64,000 bases of DNA from assembly GCA_964439835.1 (NCBI GenBank), contig CAYTPQ010000004.1, positions 66,881 through 130,880 on the forward strand, read 5' to 3'. The notes under the pieces were generated by a model. That model worked only from the letters and a program-made list of their open reading frames with translations, was not told where the DNA came from and did not search any database. Positions 8,182-16,907 of the stretch are shown here, piece by piece; within the stretch, counting starts at the first letter, position 1; each line of letters opens with the position of its first letter. A program made the position numbers and the translations under genes. This stretch comes from JAGNLM01 sp964439835. Its GTDB lineage: Bacteria; Pseudomonadota; Gammaproteobacteria; JAABTG01.

Positions 8182-8592
8182 CCATTCTTCGCCCCTGCCC
8201 GCGGGCCGACAAACAGGCGGTCCGCGGCACCTCTGGGGCGCGCGGTCAGTGACCGCTATCGGCGTCCCGCCAAAGCCACGGAGGGGCACCCGATGTCAAG
8301 CCCCGCTATGGCGTTATGCACAGTCGCAGTGCGCGCGCAAGACCCAAACCCGGGCGGGTAATCCATCAGGGACCGGTCCATCAGGAACTCATTAACCGAT
8401 TGAAATATCGTGCGTTAGCCGATTGTCTACGGATTCATCAAACTGAAACGGAGCCAACTGTGACGCGGCTCACAGGGCATTCACGACAGACCTTCCACAG
8501 AGTTATCCACAGAAAGTGTGGACAGGTCCGGATTCCGTTTGCGCCGCCAAAAATTAACCCGCGTTGGCGAGAAGTCACCTGAAGTATCGCCC
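8182..8592. other. AT-richer gene-free gap with DnaA-box-like sequences
   Basis: This 411-base gap between nadA and dedA holds no convincing gene. It contains TTATGCACA (8314-8322) and TTATCCACA (8503-8511), both matching the DnaA-box consensus TTWTNCACA. A near match on the opposite strand, TGTGGACAG (8517-8525), and a weaker CCTTCCACA (8491-8499) lie close by. Between the boxes (about 8385-8465) the sequence is clearly more AT-rich than its surroundings. A 22-codon ORF at 8293-8361 has a GGAGGGG site but no recognisable product. The gap could be a replication-related locus (oriC-like or a DnaA-titrating site) or just a regulatory gap. Confidence 0.5.
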
Positions 8593-9273
8593 TCAACTCG
8601 TGCCTCCGGACCCCAGCTCCTCGGCGACCGCGGCAGCCCGCGCCCGGCGTGCCCGGATGTACTCGACTACCCCCGGCATCACCGACAGCACGATGATCGC
8701 CAGGATGACCAGGGTCAGGTTCTCCTTGACCACGGGCAGGTTGCCGAACAGGTGGCCAGCGCCCACGAAACCGCCAACCCAGAGCACCGTGCCGAGCACG
8801 CTGAAGGCGAGAAACCGCGGGTAGCTCATCCGGCCGACGCCGGCCACGAACGGCGCGAAGGTCCGGACGATGGGGACGAAACGCGCGATGATCACCGTGC
8901 GCCCGCCGTAGCGCTCGTAGAAGCGCTGGGTCCGCGTAAGGTGCTCGCGGCGGAAGAACAGGCCCGAATCCTGGCTGAAGACCCGGGGACCCACCCATCG
9001 CCCGATCCAGTAATTGGTGTTGTCGCCCATCACCGCGGCGAGAAACAGGACCAGCATCAGCACGCCGACGTCGAGCTGCCCGGCCCCGGTCAGGGCCCCG
9101 GCCACAAACAGCAGCGAGTCCCCAGGCAGGAACGGCGTCACCACCAACCCGGTCTCGGCAAACACGATCAGGAACAGCACGCCGTAGACCCAGGTCCCGT
9201 ACTGCGCCAGCAGTGAGCTCAGGTAGTGGTCCGGGTGCAGGATGAAGTCGAGCAGGGTGGCCAGCAGTTCCAT
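8593..9273 (-). CDS. DedA family membrane protein (VTT domain)
   Basis: This 226-residue inner membrane protein has about five to six hydrophobic segments and the DedA signature: VFAETGLVVTPFLPGDSLLF near residues 38-57, GDNTNYWIGRWVG near 83, and RFVPIVRTFAPFVAGVGRM near 130-150. The family acts in membrane homeostasis and is linked to undecaprenyl-phosphate or phospholipid flipping; the key acidic E and D and the R...R motif are present. The start ATG at 9273 is preceded by CGGAGCACC. It stands alone, between the DnaA-box gap and a divergent P-type ATPase. Which DedA subgroup it belongs to cannot be settled here. Confidence 0.9.
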   Translation of the reverse strand: MELLATLLDFILHPDHYLSSLLAQYGTWVYGVLFLIVFAETGLVVTPFLPGDSLLFVAGALTGAGQLDVGVLMLVLFLAAVMGDNTNYWIGRWVGPRVFSQDSGLFFRREHLTRTQRFYERYGGRTVIIARFVPIVRTFAPFVAGVGRMSYPRFLAFSVLGTVLWVGGFVGAGHLFGNLPVVKENLTLVILAIIVLSVMPGVVEYIRARRARAAAVAEELGSGGTS

Positions 9274-9429
9274 CGGTGGTGCTCCGGGTGATAGGAAGGG
9301 GCGACCGGGCCCGCGAGGGGACGGCCCCCTGGCGGCAAGGCCCGGGAATGGTAGCGGACGCTTTGGGCTATCCTCCAGGCACGGTGTCGCGGCGCCGCCA
9401 CCCGCCGTCGCTCTTGAGCCTCGTCAGCG

Positions 9430-12120
9430 GTGAAGATCCATCGGCTCACTGCGCAACAGGCACTCGCCAGCCTTCAGTCGGGGCCGGACGGCCTCGATGA
9501 GGCCGAAGCGGTCCGTCGTTTGCGGGAGTACGGAGCGAACCGGGTGGAACGGGTCGCCGGCCGGCCCCCCTGGCGGCGTTTCCTGGAGGGCTTCACCCAT
9601 TTCTTCGCCTTGATCCTCTGGGTGGCGGCGGCACTGGCCTTCTTCGCGGCCTGGCACCAGCCGGGGGAGGGCATGGCGGCGCTGGGTTGGGCAGTGCTCG
9701 CGGTCATCGTGGTCAACGGCCTGTTCTCCTTCTGGCAGGAGCACCGGGCCGAGCGGGCCCTGGCCGCCTTGCGGAACCTCTTGCCCGACGAGGTGAAAGT
9801 CCTGCGTGGCGGCAGGGCTCGGGCCGTGCCTGCGGCCGAGGTGGTGCCCGGCGACGTGGTGTACCTGGAGGCCGGCGACGACGTGCCCGCCGACTGCCGG
9901 CTGATCGAGGCCTTCGGGGTGAGGGTGGACACGGCGACGGTCACCGGCGAGTCGGTACCGCGCGCCCGGCACGCTGCCGCCGGAGACGAGGCGGACCTGC
10001 TCGAGGCCCGCAACGTGCTGCTGGCGGGTACCTCCCTGGTCTCGGGCGAGGCCAGGGCCGTGGTCTTCGCCACTGGCATGCACACGGAGCTGGGAAGGAT
10101 CGCCCACCTTGCCCAGTCGGGCCCCGGCCGCGAGCTCTCCCCGCTGCAGCGCGAGATCGTCCAACTCTCCCGCCTGGTCGCCGCGCTGGCAGTCGGGCTT
10201 GGGCTCGCGGCGTTCCTCTTCGGTCGAGGCGTCGGGCTGCCGTTCTGGGAGAGCCTGCTGTTCGGGGTCGGCATGATCGTCGCCAACGTGCCGGAGGGGC
10301 TGCTGCCGACGGTGACGCTGGCCCTCGCCATGGCGGCCCAGCGCATGGCCGGGCGCCGCGCCCTCATCCGGCACCTGCCGGCGGTCGAGACCCTGGGCTC
10401 GACCACCGTGATCTGCACCGACAAGACCGGGACCCTGACCGAGAACCGGCTGGAGCCAAGGCGGCTCTTCGTGGCGGGGGAGACCCGGTCAGCGGGGGGG
10501 CCCGGCTTCTCCACGGCGGTTCCTCCGCGGGTGGCCGAGGCGCTGCTTCTCTGTAACGGCCTGCGGGCGCGGGACGGGGGTTGCGGGACGACGTGGGCCG
10601 GGGACCCCCTGGAGATGGCCCTGCTGACCCTCGGCCGGGCAGCGGGGGGTGAGCCGCCACCCTGGCCCCGTCTGACGGAGGTGCCGTTCGACTCCGACCG
10701 CCGGCGCTTTTCGGCGCTGCACCGGACCCCCGGCGGCGACGTCCTCTACGTCAAGGGTGCCCTCGAGGCGCTCCTGCCGCTGGCGGCGCGGGTCCTCGGC
10801 GAACACGGCGAAGTCGCCCTGGGCGATGCGCTCGCCCAGCGCTGGCAGGCCGCCCAGGAGTCCATGGCCTCGGACGGGCTGCGCGTGATCGCCCTGGCCT
10901 GGAGGGAGGTGGAGGCCGGGGCGCAGGGCGAGCTGGAGAGCGGGTTGACCCTCGGTGCCCTGGTCGGGTTGGCCGACCCGCCCCGCCCCGAGGTGCCGGA
11001 CGCCGTCGCCCGCTGCCAGGCGGCCGGGATCCGGGTCGTCATGGTGACCGGCGACCACCCCGCCACCGCACTTGCCATCGCCCGGGAGGTCGGGCTGGTC
11101 CGCGACGGCCCGCGTGTCATCACCGGCGAGGCACTGACGCGGCTCTCGGACACCCAGCTCCAGCTCGCGCTCGACGCCCGGGAGGTCCTGTTCGCCCGCA
11201 CCGCCGCGGATCAGAAGCAACGGATCGTGGCGGCGCTTCAGCGCAAGGGGGAAGTGGTGGCGGTCACCGGCGACGGCGTGAACGACGCCCCGGCGTTGCG
11301 GCGGGCCGACATCGGGATCGCCATGGGCCGCTCCGGCACGGACGTCGCGAAGGAGGCGGCGGACATGGTCCTGCTCGACGACAACTTCGCGACCATCGTG
11401 GACGCGGTCGAGGAGGGGCGGGCGGTGTTCGCCAACATCCGCAAGTTCCTCACCTACATCCTCACCTCCAACATCCCCGAGGTCGTGCCGTACCTCGCCT
11501 TCGTGCTGTTCCGGATCCCGCTGCCGCTGACCGTGATCCAGATCCTGGCCGTGGACCTGGGCACCGACTTGGTCCCGGCGCTGGCCCTCGGGGCCGAGCG
11601 GCCGGACGCCCGGCAGATGCGCCGCCCTCCCCGCGCGCGCGGCGAGCGCCTGGTGGACTGGGGGCTCTTGGGGCGGGCATACCTGTTCCTCGGGCCCCTG
11701 GAGGCGGTCGCCGGCATGGCGGCGTTCTTCTTCGTCCTCGAAGCGGGAGGGTGGCATCTCGGGGAGGCTCTGGCGCGGGACGCCCCGCTCTACCTGCAGG
11801 CGACGACGGCGTGCCTGGCGGGGATCGTGGTGACCCAGATCGTCAACGTATTCCTCTGCCGCAGCGAGCGGGACTCGGTGGCGGAGACCGGCCTGGGCGG
11901 CAACCCCCTGTTGCTGGGCGGCGTCGCCCTGGAGGTGGTCGCGCTGGCCGTATTCGTCTACACGCCCTGGGGCAACGGGGCGCTCGGCACGGCGCCGCTG
12001 CCTCCCGAAGTGTGGGTCTTTCTCCTGCCCTTCGCCGGCGGGATGCTGGCGCTCGAAGAGCTGCGCAAGGCAGCCCTCCGGCGCTTGCGGCGCCGGGGCA
12101 GCGACTCCGGGGCAGCCTGA
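9430..12120 (+). CDS. P2-type cation ATPase resembling Na,K-ATPase alpha subunit
   Basis: This 896-residue P-type ATPase has the phosphorylated D331 in CTDKTGTLTEN, the TGES-type actuator loop (TVTGES), MVTGDHPATA and the hinge TGDGVNDAPALRRADIGIAMG. The transport-site residues match the animal Na,K-ATPase rather than SERCA or Mg pumps. TM4 has VANVPEGLLP with E289; TM5 has TSNIPE with E684; TM6 has VDLGTDLVPAL with D709 and D713, spaced like the Na,K-ATPase aspartates 804 and 808. N- and C-terminal cation-ATPase domains are complete. GTG 9430 is the only start near the family N-terminus. No beta subunit is encoded nearby. I infer monovalent (sodium or potassium) transport; a calcium pump is possible but fits less well. 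Confidence 0.85.
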   Translation: MKIHRLTAQQALASLQSGPDGLDEAEAVRRLREYGANRVERVAGRPPWRRFLEGFTHFFALILWVAAALAFFAAWHQPGEGMAALGWAVLAVIVVNGLFSFWQEHRAERALAALRNLLPDEVKVLRGGRARAVPAAEVVPGDVVYLEAGDDVPADCRLIEAFGVRVDTATVTGESVPRARHAAAGDEADLLEARNVLLAGTSLVSGEARAVVFATGMHTELGRIAHLAQSGPGRELSPLQREIVQLSRLVAALAVGLGLAAFLFGRGVGLPFWESLLFGVGMIVANVPEGLLPTVTLALAMAAQRMAGRRALIRHLPAVETLGSTTVICTDKTGTLTENRLEPRRLFVAGETRSAGGPGFSTAVPPRVAEALLLCNGLRARDGGCGTTWAGDPLEMALLTLGRAAGGEPPPWPRLTEVPFDSDRRRFSALHRTPGGDVLYVKGALEALLPLAARVLGEHGEVALGDALAQRWQAAQESMASDGLRVIALAWREVEAGAQGELESGLTLGALVGLADPPRPEVPDAVARCQAAGIRVVMVTGDHPATALAIAREVGLVRDGPRVITGEALTRLSDTQLQLALDAREVLFARTAADQKQRIVAALQRKGEVVAVTGDGVNDAPALRRADIGIAMGRSGTDVAKEAADMVLLDDNFATIVDAVEEGRAVFANIRKFLTYILTSNIPEVVPYLAFVLFRIPLPLTVIQILAVDLGTDLVPALALGAERPDARQMRRPPRARGERLVDWGLLGRAYLFLGPLEAVAGMAAFFFVLEAGGWHLGEALARDAPLYLQATTACLAGIVVTQIVNVFLCRSERDSVAETGLGGNPLLLGGVALEVVALAVFVYTPWGNGALGTAPLPPEVWVFLLPFAGGMLALEELRKAALRRLRRRGSDSGAA

Positions 12121-12223
12121 TCGCCCCCGGTGTCCGGGTCACTGGCAGCAGAGCCCCCGTGGCAGGGCGTCGACAGGAGGCTGCGCACCACTCTGGTGCA
12201 CGGGCGGGAGAGGGCGCCCTCAA

Positions 12224-12330
12224 GGTAGCGCCCGGACGGGGTCTCGCGGGGCCTTGTGCCGCCCGGACGGCGGTAGCCGAGCCGAGCGGGAGGTCGTCGC
12301 GGCGTCTCCCGCAGGGCCGGGGCGCACACC
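12224..12330 (-). repeat. Degenerate copy (D) of the dispersed palindromic element
   Basis: Read on the minus strand this stretch shares CCTGCGGGAGACGCCGCG and TCGGCTCGGCTACCGCCGTC with the cores of copies A-C. The ends GGTAGCGCCC and GGGCGCACACC are imperfect inverted arms. It is 107 bp, close to copies A and B. It lies in the gap 12121-12466 after the ATPase gene. The rest of that gap shows nothing recognisable. Confidence 0.6.
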
Positions 12331-12466
12331 TGCCCACCGTTTGCGAGGCGAAAGGACCCCTATTCCCGGGGTCAATCGTCAGGAACTGGCACGTCCCCTG
12401 CTTGCCAAACGGGCAGAGGCCAGGCCCATTTCGGGCCGGCCGCCGGAGGCCCGGGAGGGACGTACC

Positions 12467-12655
12467 ATGGTGAAGGTCTTTGACATGCGGGCGGGTACCT
12501 GGACCGACGACGAGCAGGACGACGACGGCGTGGGCCGGGGCGGGTGCTGCCACGGGGAGCCTCAGCCGAGGGATCGGCGGGCGGCGCTTCCCCGCCTCCA
12601 GCTCGCCCTGGTTGCCGTCCGCACCGATTCGGCCGCCACCCGCTGGCCCCGCTGA
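12467..12655 (+). CDS. Possible small protein, 62 residues, unknown
   Basis: The ATG at 12467 follows GGGAGGGA at a good distance and opens a 62-codon frame. The product begins MVKVFDMRAGTWTDDEQ, with an acidic run, a CC pair near residue 27 and an Arg-rich tail. It resembles no family I recognise. The acidic start and the ribosome site favour a real gene; the Arg/Ala-rich tail looks like untranslated GC-rich DNA read by chance. It may be spurious. Confidence 0.3.
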   Translation: MVKVFDMRAGTWTDDEQDDDGVGRGGCCHGEPQPRDRRAALPRLQLALVAVRTDSAATRWPR

Positions 12656-12704
12656 GGGGGGCCGGGCGGAGGCTCGGGCCGCGCGCAGCGACCCGCGCCG
12701 GGGG

Positions 12705-13418
12705 CTAGGGCCGGTTGAGCTCGACGGTCCCCTGGACCGTCACCGACAGCGACTGGGTGCCTGCCTCCAGCGCAGGCGGCGCGGCCTCGGCCGCGAGTGC
12801 CACCCCGCGGGCCTGCATCCTCATGGGACGCGGCGGCGGGCCTTCGCCGCTGGTGTCGACGTCCACGCTCACCAGCCGGTAGCCCGTCCGGCCCAGGCGC
12901 GCGGCCACCAGCCCGGCGCGCTTCTCGAACCCCTCGACTGCCTCGCCGATCAACCCATCCTCCGCGTTGCGCCGCGCTGCGGGTGACACCGTGTATCCGA
13001 CCGACTGGACCGCCAGGTCCTTCTGAAGCTCGCCGATCAGCTTCCCGAGGCGGGCGGCGTCCTGGCTCTCCAGCCGCACGGACTGGTTCACGCGCCAGCC
13101 GACGATGCTGGCCTGCTGGTAGACCGGCGAGGTCTGATAGTCGAGCGTCTGGACCTTGACCCCCTCCACTTGCCGCGCGCGCTCTACCGCCCGGGCCACG
13201 GCGCGGTTGACCTCGTCTGCCAGGCGGGCCGTGTCGCCCCCTTCGCGTTGGGCGTAGAGCACCGCGACGAGGGTGTCGTTGTCCACGTCCCGCGTGGCGG
13301 TGTAGGTCAGGGTGACCCGGTCGTAGGTGAGCGGCTCGTCAGCACAGGCGGGGGTCGCAACCGACGCCGCCAGCGTCAGCGCGGCGAGCGTCTGGGCTAT
13401 CATGGGGGCCTTTCTCAT
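12705..13418 (-). CDS. Periplasmic SIMPL (DUF541) domain protein
   Basis: This 237-residue secreted protein carries one SIMPL domain, the YggE-like fold found in periplasmic and outer-membrane-associated proteins of unclear function. Residues 1-26 form a signal peptide (MRKAPMIAQTLAALTLAAS) ending ACA before DEP. The domain shows ADEVNRAVARAVERARQVEGV and later SVDVDTSGEGPP. The start at 13418 has GGAGAGGA just upstream; a GTG at 13433 in the same frame would disturb the signal peptide. It is transcribed toward the ATPase, and its 3' region contains palindrome D about 375 bases away. It starts back to back with the hydrolase gene at 13511. Confidence 0.8.
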   Translation of the reverse strand: MRKAPMIAQTLAALTLAASVATPACADEPLTYDRVTLTYTATRDVDNDTLVAVLYAQREGGDTARLADEVNRAVARAVERARQVEGVKVQTLDYQTSPVYQQASIVGWRVNQSVRLESQDAARLGKLIGELQKDLAVQSVGYTVSPAARRNAEDGLIGEAVEGFEKRAGLVAARLGRTGYRLVSVDVDTSGEGPPPRPMRMQARGVALAAEAAPPALEAGTQSLSVTVQGTVELNRP

Positions 13419-13510
13419 CTCGGTCCTCTCCACAGCGGAGTCGACGACGGTTGGCCGGCCCGGTCCGCGCCAGCCGGATGCGCGCGGTCAACACGGGTCG
13501 GAGCCAAGCC

Positions 13511-14410
13511 ATGCACAACGCACAGGTACGGGGGCGCCCGAACGCCCTGGGCCAGCGTAGCCTTTACGCCGCCGGGCCGCCAGGGCAGGTGGGCGTCGGC
13601 GGATGGGGCCTGCGCCTGGTAGCGGGGCTGGCCGCAGCGCTGTTCCTGGCTGCCGCCGCCCGGGCGGAGGTGACCGTCCTCGTGCCCGGCTACCTGAGCG
13701 GGCCCCAGGACTGGCGCGTGAGCGGGATCACCGGCGCGCTCTCGCGGGCCGGCTGGCGGGACGGCGGCGACCTGCGTTGGGGTCCCCGCGGGCCGGTCCC
13801 CCCACCCGAGCCGGCGGCGGCACCCCGCACCTTCTACACCGTTGCGCTGCCTACCGAGGCCCCCCTTGCCGGGCAGGCCCAGGTGCTGGCGGCCTACCTG
13901 GAGCGCGTGCGGTCCTGGCACCCCGAGGAGGGACTGGTCCTGGTTGGCCACTCGGCCGGTGGTCTGGTGGCGCGCCTGTATATGGTCCAGAACCCCCGTT
14001 CAGGGGTCGCCGCGCTGGTGACGATCGCGAGCCCGCACCTGGGCACCGACACCGCCGAGATCGGGTCCCTGATCGGTCAGACGCCGCTGTCCTGGTTCGC
14101 GCCGATGGTGGGCGCCGGGACCCTGAACCGCTCCCAGGCGCTCTACCGCGATCTGTCTCGGGAGAACCCCCAGGGGGTCCTGTTCTGGCTGAACCGCCAA
14201 CCCCACCCCGCGGCCCGGTACGTGTCGGTGGTGCGCTCCGACAGCAGCCTGCTCGGCGACCTAGTGGTGCCCAGCGCCAGCCAGGACATGAACCACGTGC
14301 CGGCGCTGCGCGGGCGCTCGGTGCGGATCGAGGTGCGCGACGGGCACGGCCTCAGTTCCGGGGACGGGCCGGTGCTGGTCGAGATCCTGGAGCGCCTGCG
14401 CCGGTCGTGA
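13511..14410 (+). CDS. Secreted alpha/beta hydrolase, lipase/PGAP1-like
   Basis: This protein of about 299 residues has a hydrophobic signal segment (RLVAGLAAALFLAAAARA) near residues 33-50 and the nucleophile elbow GHSAGG with S148. VLVPGYLSG forms the oxyanion start, and a histidine in DGHGL near the C-terminus completes a likely catalytic triad. The fold and VTIASPHLGTD resemble triacylglycerol lipases and PGAP1-like esterases, so it probably cleaves lipid esters in the periplasm. The ATG at 13511 is chosen to place the signal peptide sensibly; 13451 is also in frame. It heads a plus-strand run with an ABC exporter, glycosyltransferase and metallo-hydrolase. The substrate is unknown. Confidence 0.75.
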   Translation: MHNAQVRGRPNALGQRSLYAAGPPGQVGVGGWGLRLVAGLAAALFLAAAARAEVTVLVPGYLSGPQDWRVSGITGALSRAGWRDGGDLRWGPRGPVPPPEPAAAPRTFYTVALPTEAPLAGQAQVLAAYLERVRSWHPEEGLVLVGHSAGGLVARLYMVQNPRSGVAALVTIASPHLGTDTAEIGSLIGQTPLSWFAPMVGAGTLNRSQALYRDLSRENPQGVLFWLNRQPHPAARYVSVVRSDSSLLGDLVVPSASQDMNHVPALRGRSVRIEVRDGHGLSSGDGPVLVEILERLRRS

Positions 14411-14469
14411 CCCCGGTGCCTGCCCTCGCGCCGTCCGCGGGCGCGGGTACGGGGCCCGCGGCGGGACCG

Positions 14470-15222
14470 ATGACAGGCCGCGGAGTTGCGGACGACGCCG
14501 TCCGGGTGGACGGCCTCACCCGGCGCTTCGGCGCGGTCACCGCGGTCGACGACGTCTCGTTCCGGGTCCCGCGCGGGTCCGTCTGTGCGCTGCTGGGCGG
14601 CAACGGGGCGGGCAAGACCACGACCCTCTCCATGCTCCTCGGGCTGCTGCTGCCGACTGCCGGAAGCATCCGCGTGCTGGGGGTCGACATGCTCGCGGAC
14701 CGCTACGGCGTGCTGCCCCGCGTCGGCTTCAGCTCGCCCTACGTGGACCTCCCCCAGCGGCTCACGGTCGCCCAGAATCTGGAGGTCTACGCCCGGCTCT
14801 TCGGCGTCGCCGGCCGCGGCGAGCGCTTGGCGGAGCTGGCGACCGCGCTCGACCTGGAGGACCTCCTGGACAGGACCTACGGCTCGCTCTCGGCCGGCCA
14901 ACGGACCCGCGTCGCCATCGCGAAGGCACTGCTGAATCGCCCCGAGCTCCTGCTGCTGGACGAGCCGACGGCGTCCCTCGACCCCGACTCGGCCGACCGG
15001 TTGCGGGGGTACCTAATCGACTACCTGCGCGCCAGCGGCGCGACCGCGCTGCTGGCCTCTCACAACATGGTCGAGGTCGAGCGGCTGTGCGATCGGGTAC
15101 TGGTGATGAAGCAGGGGCGGATCGTCGAGCGGGGGAGCCCCGCCGACCTGCTGGCCCGCTACGGCCTCGAGAACCTGGAGCAGGTGTTTCTCGACATCGC
15201 CCGCCGCGAGAGGCTCGCGTGA
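14470..15222 (+). CDS. ABC exporter ATP-binding subunit
   Basis: This 250-residue ABC ATPase is partner to the membrane subunit that follows. It shows Walker A GGNGAGKTT near residue 42, signature LSAGQRTRVAIAKAL near 140, Walker B LLLLDEPTASLDP and switch histidine ASHNM. The arrangement is that of ABC-2 type exporters (drug, polysaccharide or lipid). The start is uncertain: ATG 14470 gives a normal N-terminus. An in-frame GTG at 14407 overlaps the previous stop codon (GTGA) and would add 21 residues of low-complexity sequence. Its own stop overlaps the next GTG. Confidence 0.88.
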   Translation: MTGRGVADDAVRVDGLTRRFGAVTAVDDVSFRVPRGSVCALLGGNGAGKTTTLSMLLGLLLPTAGSIRVLGVDMLADRYGVLPRVGFSSPYVDLPQRLTVAQNLEVYARLFGVAGRGERLAELATALDLEDLLDRTYGSLSAGQRTRVAIAKALLNRPELLLLDEPTASLDPDSADRLRGYLIDYLRASGATALLASHNMVEVERLCDRVLVMKQGRIVERGSPADLLARYGLENLEQVFLDIARRERLA

Positions 15223-16025
15223 GACCGGGGCTCGCGTCGGCGGGTCGGGTCTACGCCATGGTGCTGCGCTACAGCTACCTGCTGCGGGGCTCCTGGCCGC
15301 GGGTGCTGGAGCTGGCCTACTGGCCGACCGTGCAGATGATCCTCTGGGGCCTGATCAACAAGTTCATGGTGGCCCAGAGCGCCTGGGTGGCCCAGGCGGC
15401 GGGGCTGTTCATCGCCGCCGTGCTGCTCTGGGACGTGCTGTTCCGGGCCCAGCTCGGGGTCTCGGTGGTGTTCTTCGAGGAGATGTACTCGCGCAACCTG
15501 GGCCCTCTGTTCACGAGCCCGCTGCGGCCCTCGGAGCTGGTGCTCGCGCTGCTGACGATCAGCCTCCTGCGGACCCTGATCGGGGTCGGCGTGGCGGCGG
15601 TGCTGGCGGTCGTCCTGTACCGCTACTCGGTCTTCTCGATGGGGTTGCCGCTGCTCGCGTTCTTCGCCAACCTGCTGGTGATGGGCTGGGCCATCGGCCT
15701 GCTGGTGGTGGCCTTCGTGCTGCGCTACGGCCTCGGCGCCGAGAGCCTCGCCTGGGCCATCATCTTCGCGGTGGCACCGATCTCGGGCGTGTACTACCCG
15801 ATCTCCAACCTCCCCGACTGGCTGCAGCCGGTGGCTTGGGCGCTGCCGTCGAGCAGCGTCTTCGAGGGGATGCGGGCGGTGATGATCGACCAGACCTTCC
15901 GTCTCGACCTGTTCCTGCAGGCGGTCGCCCTGAACGCGGTCTACCTGGCGGCGGGCTGGGGACTCTTCCTGCTGGCCTTTCGGGTGGCCAGGGAACGGGA
16001 TCTGCTGTTGCATGTCGGAGAGTAG
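15219..16025 (+). CDS. ABC-2 type exporter membrane subunit
   Basis: This 268-residue membrane protein has six hydrophobic segments of the ABC-2 permease family (VQMILWGLINKF, FIAAVLLWDVLF, PLLAFFANLLVMGWAIGLL and others). The family loop PISGVYYPISNLPDWLQPVAWALPSS is visible near residues 190-215. It starts at GTG 15219 inside the ATPase stop (GTGA), so the two subunits are translationally coupled. The exported substrate is not shown. The adjacent glycosyltransferase suggests a glycan or glycolipid, but this is inference. Confidence 0.87.
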   Translation: MRPGLASAGRVYAMVLRYSYLLRGSWPRVLELAYWPTVQMILWGLINKFMVAQSAWVAQAAGLFIAAVLLWDVLFRAQLGVSVVFFEEMYSRNLGPLFTSPLRPSELVLALLTISLLRTLIGVGVAAVLAVVLYRYSVFSMGLPLLAFFANLLVMGWAIGLLVVAFVLRYGLGAESLAWAIIFAVAPISGVYYPISNLPDWLQPVAWALPSSSVFEGMRAVMIDQTFRLDLFLQAVALNAVYLAAGWGLFLLAFRVARERDLLLHVGE

Positions 16026-16036
16026 GGTCGTAACCA

Positions 16037-16885
16037 ATGAGCCTCGTCTCCGTCGTCACGCCGGCCTACCGCGCCGAGGCGTCTGTCGCCCGGACCGTGG
16101 CGAGCGTGCTCGCCCAGACCTGGGACGACTGGGAGCTGCTCCTGGTGAGCGACGACGGGGTGGACTACCGGGAGGTGCTCGCAGAGGCGGGCATCGAAGA
16201 CCCACGCCTCCGGTTCTTCAGCACCGGGGCGGTGGCCAGCGGTCCGGGCGCGGCGCGCAACCGCGGGTTGATCGCGGCGCGGGGCGACTTGCTGGCGCCG
16301 CTCGACGCCGACGACCTGTTCCACCCGGATCGGCTCGCCCGCCTGGTGCCCCTCGCGCGACGTTTCGGCGCAGCCGGCGACAACGTGCGGGTGGTCGAGG
16401 ACCCCCGCGGCAATGTGCTCGGCACGCTATTCCCCGAGGGACCGGAGGTCCGCTGGCTCGGCCTTCGCGACTACGCGCGGACCTCGGTGCCCATGACCTT
16501 CGTCTTTCGCCGCGACCGGGTCTCCTGGGGCTGGGACGAAGCGGTGGGGTTCACCGAGGACACGCTCTTCAACCTGCGGGGCTTCGAGGCGGTCGGCCGC
16601 GTTCCCGTGACCGGCGAGGTCCTGCACGAGTACCGCGTCCGGGAGGGCTCGATGTGCCATTCCCCCGACAGCGGCGCTCGCGCCGAGCGGGCCTACACCG
16701 TCGCCCTGGAGCGGATCAGCCGGGGCGGCCTCGGTTTCCGCACGCCTCAAGCCCGGTTCCTGGTGCGCGAGATGTTGCTCGCCCGACGTGCCCTCAACCG
16801 GGCCTTTCTGCGCGCGCTCCAGGCCGGACGCTGCCGCAACTTCCAGGAATTTCTCGCCGCGGGCACCCTGGCCGCGGTCCACTGA
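16037..16885 (+). CDS. Family 2 glycosyltransferase
   Basis: This 282-residue GT-A enzyme begins MSLVSVVTPAYRAEASVARTV, the nucleotide-sugar binding start, and carries the metal-binding motif PLDADDLFHPDRL near residue 93 and GPGAARNRGL near 72. The acceptor part has FTEDTLFNLRG, with ED near residue 175 as the probable catalytic acids. There is no membrane segment. It follows the ABC permease by 11 bases. A role in making a surface glycan moved by the adjacent exporter is likely but unproven. Confidence 0.85.
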   Translation: MSLVSVVTPAYRAEASVARTVASVLAQTWDDWELLLVSDDGVDYREVLAEAGIEDPRLRFFSTGAVASGPGAARNRGLIAARGDLLAPLDADDLFHPDRLARLVPLARRFGAAGDNVRVVEDPRGNVLGTLFPEGPEVRWLGLRDYARTSVPMTFVFRRDRVSWGWDEAVGFTEDTLFNLRGFEAVGRVPVTGEVLHEYRVREGSMCHSPDSGARAERAYTVALERISRGGLGFRTPQARFLVREMLLARRALNRAFLRALQAGRCRNFQEFLAAGTLAAVH

Positions 16886-16907
16886 CCCCTTCTCACCGGT
16901 GATCACG

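Noticed and set aside
8316..8582. 88-residue open frame in the nadA-dedA gap
   Set aside because: No ribosome site, no family similarity, and it runs across the DnaA-box sequences. It is probably non-coding. The 22-codon frame at 8293-8361 has a good ribosome site but is too short to defend as a gene.
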